Shown here: piece by piece, positions 34,543-46,503 of the stretch
How the letters are laid out: each line of letters starts with the position of its first letter
How positions within the stretch are numbered: the first letter of the stretch is position 1
Assembly (NCBI GenBank): GCA_008638375.1
Contig: CM018041.1
Span: forward strand, 9,944,627-10,008,626
Reading direction: 5' to 3'
DNA length: 64,000 nucleotides
From: Nyssa sinensis
Taxonomy: Eukaryota; Streptophyta; Magnoliopsida; Cornales; Nyssaceae
Made by a program: the position numbers and the translations under genes
Notes under the pieces: model-generated
Databases searched by the model: none
Seen by the model: only the letters and a program-made list of their open reading frames with translations
What the model was told of the DNA's origin: nothing

Positions 34543-35375
34543 TTCCGTTTGGTTTGGTTTGGTTTTTGAGGGTGGTTTGTCTTCTTGGTTTTGTGATTTT
34601 TGTGGTCTTGCCCTGTTTTGTTGTTGATGTTTTTGGGTTCTTGTTTTCTCTTTAGTTGCAGCTTGTGTGTTGTATTTCTTGGGCCCCTTTGGTATTGCAT
34701 TATTATTATTATTATTTCTTTTTGTACTTTTTCAATTCTTACTTACAAAAAAGAAAAAGAAAAAGAAACCCATTCTCGGGTTTCTTCTAAACCTAGTATT
34801 AATTTGAGGTCAGTGTGTCTGTGTGTGTGTGTGTGTGTGTGAAGAATATGCCTAATTCAATCATTATCTAGATACTTCAATTCTTGATTTATTAAAGAAT
34901 AATGCTTACATATCTCAATTTTTATATGACTAATTATATCTTCAATTAGATACATTATTTTTTAATAATTTTAAAAATCATATGATACAGATTCAAAAAT
35001 ATTATATTAAGAATATAATTGAAGATATAAATTGAAAATCTCTAAATTGTTTTTTTATTCTCTTTTTTTTCCCCCTTTTGTCTCATTATTCTTTGAATCT
35101 ATAATTTGTATTTGTACCTCACACAAGGACAGCAAAAACAACTTTCGTTGAAGGATAGAGATAAAATCAAATGGGCCGTTGTGCACTTGGGTCGGTTTAT
35201 AATATACCTTTTATTTATAGTTCACGATTTCCAGGTAAGGCCCGTACTGAGTTAAGAGGCAACATCTAAAACTGTTGTGTTTAGAAAATAAGGATAATAG
35301 CCAGTTTTTTTTTTTAATTTTTTTTTTCCAATATTCTTTTAACATCAATATGCTCCCAGTCTCAACTCATTAACG
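34543..35375. other. 3' flank of paralogue A
   Basis: A T-rich 3' UTR-like stretch with (TTA)n at 34700-34716, a small GAAACCC/GGGTTTC hairpin at about 34766-34785 and a (TG)n run at 34814-34841. It matches the flank of paralogue C (59228-60003) up to CTCATTAAC. No gene. Confidence 0.6.
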
Positions 35376-35818
35376 ACATAGCGGAAGCTTATGAAGAAAT
35401 AAGAAACTTGCCTGTCTCTCAAAAAAATGTCCGAATCCACGAACAAAGTAACCTACTCGAATTCACGAGTATAGAGAATAAGATCTCAGAAAAAAAATTC
35501 TTTATTGAATAAAAGTTAACCTTACAATGAAAAAAAAAAGCCTTTATATAGGCAGCAAAACCTAATTCGACTAGGAATAAGAAAACAATAATTAAAATAA
35601 AGAAAAATACGAAAAATTCTAAAAATAGAAATATTCTAATTAAAAGTATAAATCAAAAACTCTAAACTTAAGCAGTACTCTGCCAAAAGGAAAACTTCAA
35701 ACGTCAATCCGTAACTCTTGAAATTAAGCCGCACATTATTACCTTAAATAGCAAAAAATAAGAAAATGTGCTATTGAAGTCCAAGACGAAGGAATTTGCC
35801 CGAAAAATGGCGTAGGTT
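35376..35818 (-). mobile_element. truncated LTR of the CRM family
   Basis: About 440 bp align with the CRM LTRs (GCGGAAGCTT, GAATAAGATCTC, CCTTTATATAGGCA, TTTGCCCGAAAAATGGC) with many more differences than the two LTRs have from each other. It is therefore an older copy. It breaks off at about 35818, where the LTR A fragment starts, so a rearrangement joined the two. Confidence 0.8.
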
Positions 35819-36502
35819 ATGTTATCGAATTATGTTATGGAACTATGATTTATCGAATTATGTTATCGAACTATGTTATTGAATATCAATTTACGATTTC
35901 TATTGAATTAGGATTTATTGAAAATGAATTTGATACCGTTCTCTAATTGTTATAATTTAAGATAACATATGATATATGATCACTGACATTTCAGTATTGA
36001 ATTATATAGTAGTTTTCAAACCCTTGACATGTTATGGAATACTCACGAGTTGTCGAGTTCATACGGATTTTCATATAATATATTTCAGGTAAAGATATTG
36101 GTAAGGAAATAACAAGTTCAGTCAGAATAATCGAAAGCTTATAAACTGTGGACCCTTTTTGTATTAGGAGTTTGTCAGACATGATATAATTACTTTTAGT
36201 AATTATGGAATGTATATCAAACATGACATCAGCAGACTTTGAGAATTTGTTAATTATGGAATGTACATCAAATATGACATCAGCAGACTTTGAAAATTTA
36301 CATCATGTACTTTTGTAGTCACTATAAAATATATATGAATGACTAATGTTGAATTATAAATTGACGCTTTAGCATTAGAAAAAGAATTTATTCCACTACG
36401 TTTGATTAAATGGAAATGAGAAAAGTATTGTGGTCATTAGAAAAGGCCTCGGTAGCCAATCACAAACCCTTAATCCGCATGGGTTGGATTTCGGGTCGTG
36501 AC
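35819..36502 (+). mobile_element. 3' end of LTR A in duplication copy 2
   Basis: This matches the last ~600-680 bp of LTR A, ending CGGGTCGTGACA at 36502 and followed by the same MITE remnant as at 19283. A ~45-bp stretch (GGAATGTA, CATCAGCAGACTTTGA) is tandemly repeated at 36206-36295 here only. It marks the left edge of the segmental duplication. Confidence 0.85.
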
Positions 36503-39500
36503 AAACTACAAAGACATTCCTTCCAGCCTTATTTTTTAAAAAAATTACAAAAGTGTCTCTTTATTTTATTTTATTTTTTTAATTTTAATCCATTTTTTTC
36601 TAACCTTTTTTTAAAGAATTTTTTCATTTTATATAAAAAAATGAATTTAAGATAAATAACTTATAATTTTTTGTCAAAGAAGCTTTTAATTAATATTTAT
36701 TTAAAAATGAAATAAAAGTTAAAAAAAATTAGTCAAAATTTAAAAATACAAAATGAAATTTGAAAGCCTGGTCTTTGCTCCTCCACCCACCCCAACCCCC
36801 ACCCGAGCGTCGGCTCTAGGGTAACGCCACTAGAGCAATTGTTTTAGGCCTCCATTTGCAAAGAAGGCTCTAAATTTTGTGTATATTTAGGATTGATCGA
36901 AAAATAAAATCAACAAAGCAATCACTTTAGGCCCCACTTAAATAAAAGACTCCAAATTTTATATATCTATAATATAATCAAATTATAAGTCTAAGTTTAA
37001 TAAAAGTCTAACTCTACAAAAGTTTCAAGTTTTATGTATTTATAATATAATCAAATTAGAAGTATAAGGTTAAAAAAAATCTAACTATACAAGAAAAAAA
37101 CTTTCAGTAAAGACTTCATGAAGAAAACTTAATTCTATTAACACAATTTTTTTTTGTATTGTACTCTAATTTTTTTTTATTACTATCTATTTAGATAAAA
37201 AAAAATTATGTAAAATCTTATTATTAGAATTTAAAATATAACTCTCCTACTAGAAAATAATTAAATTTTATATTACAAAAGTAAATATAATGTATATAAG
37301 AAACAAAGAAAAAATTACTGATATTAAAAAAAATCTCATTTAAAGATGTTACTTTATAATCTTAGACCTCCAATTATATACACCCGACCTTGCCCCACCC
37401 CCACCAATAGTCACACTTTTATTTCTCTATGTATCTATATATATTCATGTGTTGTGTCTAGTTTAATTCGACTGCAGGCGATGGTTCCGTTTCAAGCATT
37501 GCTGAAGAAAGTTCATGAGTCCTGTTTGATTGTATTCAATTGTTAAATTAGAGAAATTGGTTTGATTGTATTCAATTGTTAAATTGGAGAAATTTCATCA
37601 CTAAATGTTATTGAAGAAGTCAATTGAGAAACAAATGCCAATGAGAACTTAGTATTTTAAAATCATATATATAGGACCTTTATGGTCAGTGCGGCATTTG
37701 AATCTTTTATATATATATGCACATACATACATACATATACAAGTAATGCAGGGAGGGAGAGATTTCAAATATTATGTGTGTGTTCAACAACTTGAATTCG
37801 AATTGTACATATGAGAGATTGATTTTTTCATATCGTAAAAGGGCCGCTTGCTTCTGTAAAATGGATTGTCATACATTTAATAGGTATGCTTTATATGTTG
37901 TATGGAATAATTTTAGGGGAAATTACAATAACCTATCTTGAGATTTTTAATAATTACAAAAACATTTCTTAAAGTTTATGAAATAACACTAATCCTTCCA
38001 TCTAACTTTTTTCTTTCTTCCAAAATAATAAAAATACCCTTTTTATTTATTTATTTGCATTTATTTTTTAAATTTGACCAATTTTTCCTAACTTTTTTTT
38101 TCATGTTCAAATAAATATTAATTAAAATTTTTTTGACTAAAAAAATATAAGTTATTTATCTTAATTTTCTTTTTTTATATAAAATGAAAAAAATCTTTAA
38201 AAAATGTTAGAAAATATCAAAATTTAAAAAATCCAAAAGAAGTAAATGAATGGGGTATTTTTGTCATGTTTTTAAAAAAATAAAGTTAAAAGGGAGGTTG
38301 TTATAGTTTGTCACTAAGAATAGAAAAAGTCAATATCATTTCAGAAATTTCAAGAGATTTTTTTATAATTATTAAAATTCTCATAAAAAGTTAGCGTAAT
38401 TTACTCATAATTTTATTATCAAACTAGAAACTTGATGATTGAGTAAATAATAGACCTGTGGCTATGGAAGAAGAAGGAGAGCAATGCACCTGTGTGTATA
38501 TGTGTGGTGAGATTGCATCCGGTTTTACGTTGATTTGTTTAGAGAGAAAGTGTGTATGTAAAACAATGTGATTGAATTTGAGTTTAATAGTTGTAAAGTT
38601 AATATTTATGAAATTATGTGTAATGATATTAAAATAATATGTTTGGTTAACTAACGGTCGAATTATGAAGAGAGATTTTTGTTATCAATGTTAAAATAGA
38701 GGGGATGTTAGTATAAATTCTCAAATAACAAGAAAAATGTACACAATATCAATAAACCTAATATTTTTTTTAATGTGACTTCTAACTTTGTAATTTATTT
38801 CATGTGATTATCAGGACCGATTCTAGGCAATTTAAAACTTAAAGCGACCACCCTAAAATCATTGCTTTGGTCACTTAATGGAAAAGCCAAATTGGGTGAT
38901 TATTATCAACTGTGATTTAACTATTTATAATAAATCCCTTATAAGGATGAGTAATACTATACTTTTAAATACAAATATTATTATTTTTTAAATATATTAT
39001 TTTAATTTTATATTTTACTCTTATTTTAATTTTAATTTGACCACTTAATAAAATTTTTATTAACTTTTTGAAATTTTTTGTATAGTCTAAAATTTTTTTA
39101 TTGTCTTTTTATCTAATTTATAAATTATTTTTTATCTATAAATTTAACTACTTATAAAAAACATTATTAATTAATGTTAGATTTTATATTTCACTGATTT
39201 TAAAATTTTTGATTGAATATTTAGAAAACAAATTTACTCTCTTAAGGTAAATTCCTGCCCTCTTCCTCGTAAAGGTCACATAATTGCCATTCGTATGGGT
39301 CCCAATTTCTCAATTTGTCTATAATGCTAACACCAGTCCCCACCTCCCTTAAAAAAAAAAAACAGAAAAGAAAGAAAGACCACAATCTCTTCAATGTGAT
39401 GTTACAGGTCTATATGTTTTGTTACATGTTGAAGCGGACTGTGACTTAATGATATTATTTAGTCATTTATTTTAGAAAAAAAGAAGAAGTAAGATTCATA

Positions 39501-39820
39501 TCTTCAAGGAAAAAGAAATAATTGTTGCTACGCCCAAATGAAAACCGATTTCAATTAATAGGATCATTCCACGAAGTTTCTGCACAATCAATCTGAAAAA
39601 AAAAAGGCTTCAACTAACAATTTTTATTGACTTGTTTTTTTGTTGTTGTGTTTGACTAGTATATATATATATAAGAAATGTATGGTGGCTGGGCCCCAAA
39701 GTTCAATTTTGCCATATCGCTTTTTCTTTTCTTCCTTCTTGCAACGCTGATTAAATAAGCTTAAGTGGCTCCAGCATTTATCAGCCACACAACCAGGTAA
39801 ATAATCAAATTGTTGGTGTT

Positions 39821-39890
<70 letters not shown>

Positions 39891-40905
39891 TTGAATAGTT
39901 TTTAATGCATTTGTGATTTAGAGTGTGATTCGAAAACCAAGCCATGGACAATTCCACTTTATTTATTTATTTTTTATTATTTTGGATTGATTGACAACTC
40001 CTTAAATCTCATTATTTTGACTGTGTGCAGATGTTGTCTAAATAAATTTAATTTGTATGTTAAAAAGGATCTGTTTACACTTGTAAAAAAAAATAATTAT
40101 TTTAAAATTTTTTCTTTAGGTTCTAAAAATTTATTCATTTTCCAAGGGTTTTTTTTTTTATATTTTAAAGATTAGATAATTTATAGTTCATTACATTCAA
40201 TTATATATATGTTTCTTTATAATAATAAAAGTCTTGAAAAATAAAAAGAGTACGTAAAAATCAGATGTGAGTCAAATTTTAAGTATTCATATGTACGAGA
40301 GAGTCTGTGAGTACACAAAAAATTGAGAATTGTAGATCCGATCTAACTCGAATCGAACTTAAACTAAATGAGTTGAGTTAGATCGATTATAACAATACTT
40401 CGAGTATGATCAATTTTAGAATCGAAAAATTTTGAACGCTTTTCCCACATTTTGGAGCCCGGTTATATCAAGGGGCACAAATAAGCTCTCCCTAAATATA
40501 TGTTGACAGCAGTTTATATTCTGCTCTAACCTACTTTTAACTCAGCATAAAATCTTTCTGGTTGCCTAACCTTGAAATTTCTGTTCATTATGTGTGTATG
40601 TATCATTTCATTATTATTTATACTGTATACATGAAATTTAAGAAATGTAAAGAGGACAAAAGGAGTGGGGGCAGTGGTGTTTGCTGAAAAGTTTTCTTAT
40701 CATTAGAGGACAAACTTCTTTAAAGGGGAAAATGGAAAATTGGGTAATTGTGTATGGACAGCAATACAAACTTCTTGGTCCCACACATTTAGTTATCATC
40801 CTCGAGAAATTATTGGGTGCTCCGTCACCTAATAAGAATTGGACACGTTAAAAATTTGTTTAGACATTTTAACTTTTTCAATTTTTTATTTAGTGATGCT
40901 ACGGA
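35830..40905 (+). repeat. segmental duplication, copy 2
   Basis: Collinear with 18690-25180 minus its solo LTR. It ends where copy 1 continues to paralogue A's distal promoter, whereas here unique A/T-rich DNA leads to paralogue B. It holds no supported gene of its own. The open frames 37346-37546 and 39987-40175 have counterparts in copy 1 but no protein signature. Confidence 0.82.
37916..38406. mobile_element. Mutator-like MITE, copy 2
   Basis: The counterpart of 22273-22760 at the same site, with the identical 9-bp TSD ATAATTTTA (37907-37915 and 38407-38415). It shows that the MITE was present before the segmental duplication. Confidence 0.85.
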
Positions 40906-41580
40906 GGGGACATAGAGAGAGAAATTCTAGAGTGAATCGGTGCATCACGTCGCTGTGAATTCAAACTAATCACAGCAATAACATTTGTATAATAAAATTA
41001 TAATATCAATTTTATTTCATATCAAATATTATTTTTATTTTTTTATTATATAAATGTTATATTATGATTAGTTGAGTTTACAATTATTTGTAAAAACATA
41101 TTGAGAAGAGATGGTTAAATTTTTTTTTTTACACAATAGATGAGAATTCAAACTCCATGCTACATACATACACACTTAAAATAGTTCTTCTCTTCTTATT
41201 GCTGTGTTAAAAAAAAAGAAATAAATTATACTTGACATTTTTTAAATTTCTAAAATTATACTGACGTCTCTTATTTTATAAAATAATATACAGATACTTC
41301 TCTCCAGTCAATTTTTTCTTGTTATTTTTTTTCAATTTTTTAAAATCGACAATTTGTTTTTCATTTTTTAAATAAATATTGATAAAAAACTTAAATTTAT
41401 TTCTATATAAAATAAAAAATAAGTTATTTATCTTAAATTTATTTTTAAATAAAAAAATTAAATTTTTTTTAAAAAAAGTTAAAAAAATGATCAAAATTAA
41501 AAAAATGTAAAAATAAATAAATAAAATAAACAGTTTTGACATTTAAAAAAAAAAATTGATAGAAAGAAGGTGCCTCTACA
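40906..41580. other. A/T-rich spacer upstream of paralogue B
   Basis: No gene. The stretch 41216-41575 has poly-A/T blocks resembling the interior of the Mutator-like MITE family and could be an eroded fourth copy. The distal leader exon found upstream of A and C is absent here. Confidence 0.45.
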
Positions 41581-41589
41581 TTATAAATT

Positions 41590-41802
41590 TCAATTCAACG
41601 ATCAGATCCATAAATTGCTTCCCATTTCCATGTTCGTTGCTCTTCTGACGCTACAAATTCTCGATCTAACTTCATTAGAGTAAGTTTCTTCAAGAATTAT
41701 ACGCTCAATCACAAATCCGCATTATTTTGATCATTTCTCATGCTTGACAAATATAATTTAATTTTGATGATTAATTAACTAGATTTTTTCTTTTCGGGTC
41801 AG
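41590..41802 (+). promoter_or_regulatory. proximal leader exon and 5' UTR intron of paralogue B
   Basis: The leader matches paralogue A. The donor TTAGA|GTAAGT (GT at 41690) and the acceptor GGGTCAG (41802) are intact. The ATG at 41806 opens the same hydrophobic stretch (41806-41894, in phase with the acceptor at 42040). A longer T run makes straight read-through end at TGA soon after 41940. Confidence 0.5.
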
Positions 41803-42110
41803 AGTATGGTTCCATCATCATTACCTTTATGCATGATTGTTGTTGCTGCAATTTTCCTTGTAGTCAACCTTTTTTTCCGTTGCTTGGCTCCCAAGTTTGG
41901 AGAAACAGATCGAACATTCATTTTTTTTTTTTTTTGATGTAGAGTTGATTTGTTCAACCTCCGAAATATTGAAGCTTAAAGATTTTGTTTTTGTTTTGGT
42001 TTATCAAAAATCCTTAACGATAATATCTTTTTGCCGACAGCACTTGTTCGAGTCGAAAGGAAGTTGCAAGCTGTTGGCAAGAGGAAGCATATTTGGGGTT
42101 ATCCATTTCC

Positions 42111-43264
42111 ATGGAGTCTACTAAGACTTTTGATCTTAAGGTGAATATTGGCTGCCAGTGCGACGGATGCAATGACAAATTGAAGGAACTGCTGAAAAAA
42201 ATCGGAGTGAAGTACGATATCAATTTAAAACAAGACAAGGTGACGATCTCAGGCACCGTCGACCCAGACACAATCATAGAGAAAATAGAAAAAAAAGATG
42301 GGGGAAAACAGCAACGCTCTGGCCAAAGGAAAGCCCACCGGCCCCGAACAATATTCAGAACATGCAAATTGTATAACAAAAACCAATTCAAGAGAAACAT
42401 ATGGTAGCACAACTACAGAAATCATTTGAACTTCGTCAAGGTTTCGAACATGAGCTGACTTCCAAGGAGCTGACTACTACAGAGCAAAAACAATCTATCC
42501 ACTGGCATGAACACGAGCACGAGTACGAGCACGAGCACGAGCACGAACATGAATTTGAACTACAAAGTTATGAGAAGCGGTTCCCCTGCAATGGATGCAA
42601 GGAAGATGGGTTTGGATCAAGACACAGATGCAAATACTGTGACTATGAACTCCATAACGAGTCCAAGAACCCCAAACGCACGATTTCCCATGATTTGTTC
42701 AAAGGATACACTTTCACATTATTTGAAAAATTGCCTAAAGAATGTGGTGACAACTACTGCAAAAAGCATGCAAGTTACTGTAGTGCATGCGGAAAGGAGA
42801 TATGTGGCTTTGTTTACCACTGCGAAGAAAAGGGCTGGAACTTGCATCCATGCTGTAGCAGACTCCCAACTCAAAGTTGTATGGATGGGGTGAACTTTGA
42901 GCTTCGCAATAAGGCATCATCGAATTGCATGTGGTGCAACCAGAAAGTAGTCAGGTGTAGCAGCAAGAGTGTCCCGGGCTGGTCTTATTTTTGTACTTCT
43001 GAGCCAGAGGGCTATCAGTTTCATGTGTATTGTGTGAGTGAAATGGTGCATGAGGCTTGGAAGAAGGGGGCTGTTGGCAATATTGATTCCAATGCTTTGA
43101 AGAAGATAAGTCTACGCCTTGTGGTTAATTCGGAGAGGAAAGATAGGAAAAGTAGTCAAATCTTGACGACACTGGCTATATTACTCAGAACCATAGTGGG
43201 TATTCTTTTGGGGGATCCAACTGCAATTCTTGCTTCATTCTTTGTGGAATTAGTCTCGAAGTGA
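42111..43264 (+). pseudogene. paralogue B: HMA-DC1 gene split by a frameshift
   Basis: ATG 42111 opens an HMA domain almost identical to A. Two single-base gains near 42290-42306 (in an A run and a G run) shift the phase, and the first frame ends at TAG 42405-42407 after 98 residues. The second frame starts at ATG 42401, overlapping as ATGGTAG, and runs 287 residues through the linker, His-Glu run, DC1 modules and hydrophobic tail to 43264. In the first DC1 module the ligand equal to C180 of A is Ser (HNESKNP), so that zinc site is probably impaired. It is either a young pseudogene or, if both parts are expressed, separate HMA and DC1 products. A sequencing error in the homopolymers is also possible. 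Confidence 0.8.
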
Positions 43265-43539
43265 TTCCTTTTGGTTTGGTTTGGTTTGGTTTTTGAAGGT
43301 GGTTTGTCTTCTTGGTTTTGTGATTTTTGAGGTCTTGCCCTGTTTTGTTGTTGAGGTTTTTGGGTTCTTGTTTTCTCTTTAGTTGCAGCTTGTGCGTTGT
43401 ATTTCTTGGGCCCCGTTGGTATTGCATGCATCAGGGACGCTACAGCTCAATTATTGAGTAGATGTGTTAAGTATTTATTAGTTAGGGTGTAATACAGATT
43501 AATGAATAATTTTTTTGGTTGCCTTTGCTTCATATTAAT
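43265..43539. other. 3' flank of paralogue B
   Basis: It matches the A flank only to about 43429 (GGTATTGCAT) and then diverges, marking the right edge of this gene duplicate. Confidence 0.5.
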
Positions 43540-44040
43540 ACTATGTTTGGATGAAAGGAAATGGAAAGAAAGGAAAGGGAAGAAGAAAGAATGGCAGCTT
43601 ATATCATGTTTGTTTTCAAAATTAGGAAGGAAAGGGAGGGAAAAGGAGAGAGAGGGAGGGAGAGCTTAGCCTCATTTTAGTAATTTTGTTATCCCTAAAA
43701 AAATGGGTGAAAATGGAAGGAAAGGAAAGGAAAAAAAGATTTAATGAGTTTTTAATAATACCAATATTACCCTTAAAATTATAAAAGTCAAAATAAAAAT
43801 GACACATCTATCCTAAGGCATCCAAAGAGTATAATAATAAAATAATATAAAATTCTTTTCTTTCCTTTATTATTTCCAAATAAGATGAAAGAATTATATT
43901 AATCTTTCATCTCCTTTCCTTTCATTAGTTATCCAAACATAAAGGAGGGATTACTCTCTCGTCTCTTCTCCTTTCCTTTCTTTCATAACTAATACTCTTA
44001 TTTCTTTTCCTTTCCCTCATACTTATCCAAACGAACTCTA
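43540..44040. mobile_element. foldback MITE family, copy 1 (~500 bp)
   Basis: The left end TATGTTTGGATGAAAGG and the right end complement GAGTTCGTTTGGATAAG form imperfect inverted repeats. The flanking purine-rich left half (GGAAAGG words) mirrors the pyrimidine-rich right half (CCTTTCC). A second copy with the same layout lies at 61724-62170. The TSD is unclear, so the superfamily is not assigned. Confidence 0.7.
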
Positions 44041-45849
44041 AGTTAAAGGTAATTCATAATTGTTACAGGCGATCACCTGAATGCCCGACTACAAGAACAT
44101 CTAGGCGATGATCACTTGAACCTAAATATTTAGATGGTTGTTTCAACACCCAGTTTGCCCGAGAAATAAACATTTTTAATGAGACAAACTTTTTATTTTA
44201 ATACATAATTAAAATTTTATTTTGTTTTGTTAAGAGTTGAATATATTTTAAAATCTGTGAATAATAATTTTTTATTAGACAAATTCCTTATTTTAACACA
44301 TAATTAATTTTATATTTTATTATTATATTTTTTGTTTTTATTTTTTTATATTATTGGTAAAAAAAATAAAGTAAAATTAATAGAGAAATTGAAATTTTTT
44401 TCAAACATTAATTATTTTTACCAAAACTTTTGGAAGATTTCAGTTGATTGTATCAATTGGTGGGGCATTCAATGGTCACTCCAAATTATATTAAATAAAT
44501 GGTGGTATGATTTAAGTTGAAAGGTTTGAAAAAGTCCAAGTGGGAAGCAATTCCTTTTACTATTATGTGATCAATATGAAAGTTTAGGAATGATAAGATT
44601 TTCAACAAGCACTCATCACCTTTAACATAATGCCGAACGTCAAGGCGAATCAAACACATTAAATTTCTTATATAACAAATAACATAAGAGATTCCTTATT
44701 TAAAAAGAACAAATCTTAAATTTTTAAATAGAAATATATTATTGATAATCTAAATAATAAAGACTGAATTATATCATATATATATATATATATAGACTAA
44801 GACTACTACTAATTTGAATAGAAATCTGCTAAATCTTTATATTAATCCTATTACAATTAGAAAATTATAATAATTACAAAAACAAAAGAGAAAAAAAATA
44901 CAAAATTAATAAAAATTTGAGCTTTTTAGAAAATTAAAAATCTTATCATAGTAGAAAACTATTGCCGCAAACAAAAGTTAATTCGGAATTACCTAAACAA
45001 AGTAATTGTGAAAATAAAAATTAATATAAATGACAAAAAAGTGAAATTGAAGACCTAGACGAAGTCGTTTGGTCCCCGTGAGTCCGTGACAGCTTCAGTC
45101 ATAACAGAACGATGAGTATTATATGTCTTGCCGTTTCGGATCAAGATGGAGTTTCCGTTTACCAACTCTTCCTTTTTTAGTATTTTTTACAATAAGACTT
45201 GAAACATTCTTATTATTTTTCAAAAGTCTCATCTACTTGTTCTAGATTAACCTTGGGGCTCTATCAGAGAATCGATAAAAGTCAAGGCAACATTTTGGAT
45301 GAAGTACAGGGAGAAAAAATTGGATTTCTCTTTGGATGATCTGATTTATTGTATCCAAAATGTAAGTAGTATGCCTTGATCGTTTGTCTTTGGTTGTATT
45401 TGTTTCTCTTGTCTCTGCAATGGTGGTTTTTCTTTATGCTGGCTTCTTTTCTGTGATGGTATTCTCCTTTGGGTGTAGGGGTTCTTTGATATTCCTATTA
45501 AGGTTTTAGTTGTTGTATTCATAAGGTTTTATGGATTTCAGCAAGTGATCTCTTATCACTGGATGCAATGACCTCTTTCGGTTCGGAGCAGATTGGAATG
45601 GTTAGCATTTTCAGCAATTTCTCAGTGGTCTGGGGAAAAGTTGTTGTCCTCGTATACTTGCATGTATGATTCTTGCGGTTTGAAGAATTCAAATATGGTC
45701 TTATTGGATCTGCTGGTTTGGCTTATCCTTTCTACAGATTTTGGATATTTGTGGCTTTTTATTGTTCTTAAGGGTATTGTTCTCGTTTTAAGTTTTTTTC
45801 CTAGCTCATTGTCTCTTTGCTGAGCTTCGTCCCCAGCGGTTGGTTTTTT
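44041..45849. other. spacer without recognised gene
   Basis: A/T-rich DNA to about 45050. At 45060-45840 base composition is more balanced and short open stretches occur (for example 45593-45823), but no family was recognised. It may be an old retroelement end. Confidence 0.4.
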
Positions 45850-46304
45850 TTTTTTCTTTCAAAATTTACCTTTGAAGGAAAGATATATATAAAATTGGGT
45901 GTGAACCCGGTTACCTCTTACAATCGGGTTCGCAGAAGTAGAAGATTTTTACTTGTATTACGACTTTTTGATGACCACTGGATCCCCACAGATGAAATTT
46001 TCTCGTCAATAGAATGGCTACAATACGAGTCTTCTATATCTTTCGACAATTCAAGTCCAAAGGTGTAGATGGTAGCCTCAAAAGAATCTCAAGAAAAACT
46101 TGGGAACCAGGAGAGTTTACGATAACCAAAATCTTTTTTCATGCTTATCCCTCAACCAAAACGTAGGATAAATATATGTGTTGGTTCAAATTCAAAACTA
46201 ACCGGATAATGATAAGAGTTTTAATTTCATCACAACTCTCATTCAAACCTTGTGGATGCCTTGATGGCTATGGGTTTGGGTCCAACCCGACCCAATAACC
46301 AACA
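45850..46304 (-). mobile_element. 3' LTR of copia element 1
   Basis: The minus-strand LTR starts TGTTGGTTATTGGG at 46304, directly after a polypurine tract (complement of GCTCCCACTCATTC). This is the usual layout at the 3' end of a copia element. The far end, near 45850, is not precisely defined. The plus-strand open frame at 45817-46068 lies within this LTR and is not a gene. Confidence 0.6.
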
Positions 46305-46503
46305 GCTCCCACTCATTCACATAGGGTGAGTGCTAAGTCCTCTACATCACATTCGACATACAGAAAATGGATCGTGCAACCGGACTAGAAAGATCGGGGT
46401 AGGATTACTATATCAAGCTACCATCATACCAACATAGTACCTCACTACAAACAAACAAATGATCTCGTCTTTACCCTAGACTATTTTGTTACACTAGATT
46501 CAG

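Noticed and set aside
34766..34785. GAAACCC/GGGTTTC hairpin as a terminator
   Set aside because: Short 7-bp stem in a eukaryotic 3' flank. Such terminators are not a plant Pol II mechanism.
45817..46068. Frame with RRSRRFLLVLRLFDDHW, first thought to be a gene
   Set aside because: It lies within the minus-strand copia LTR next to a polypurine tract.
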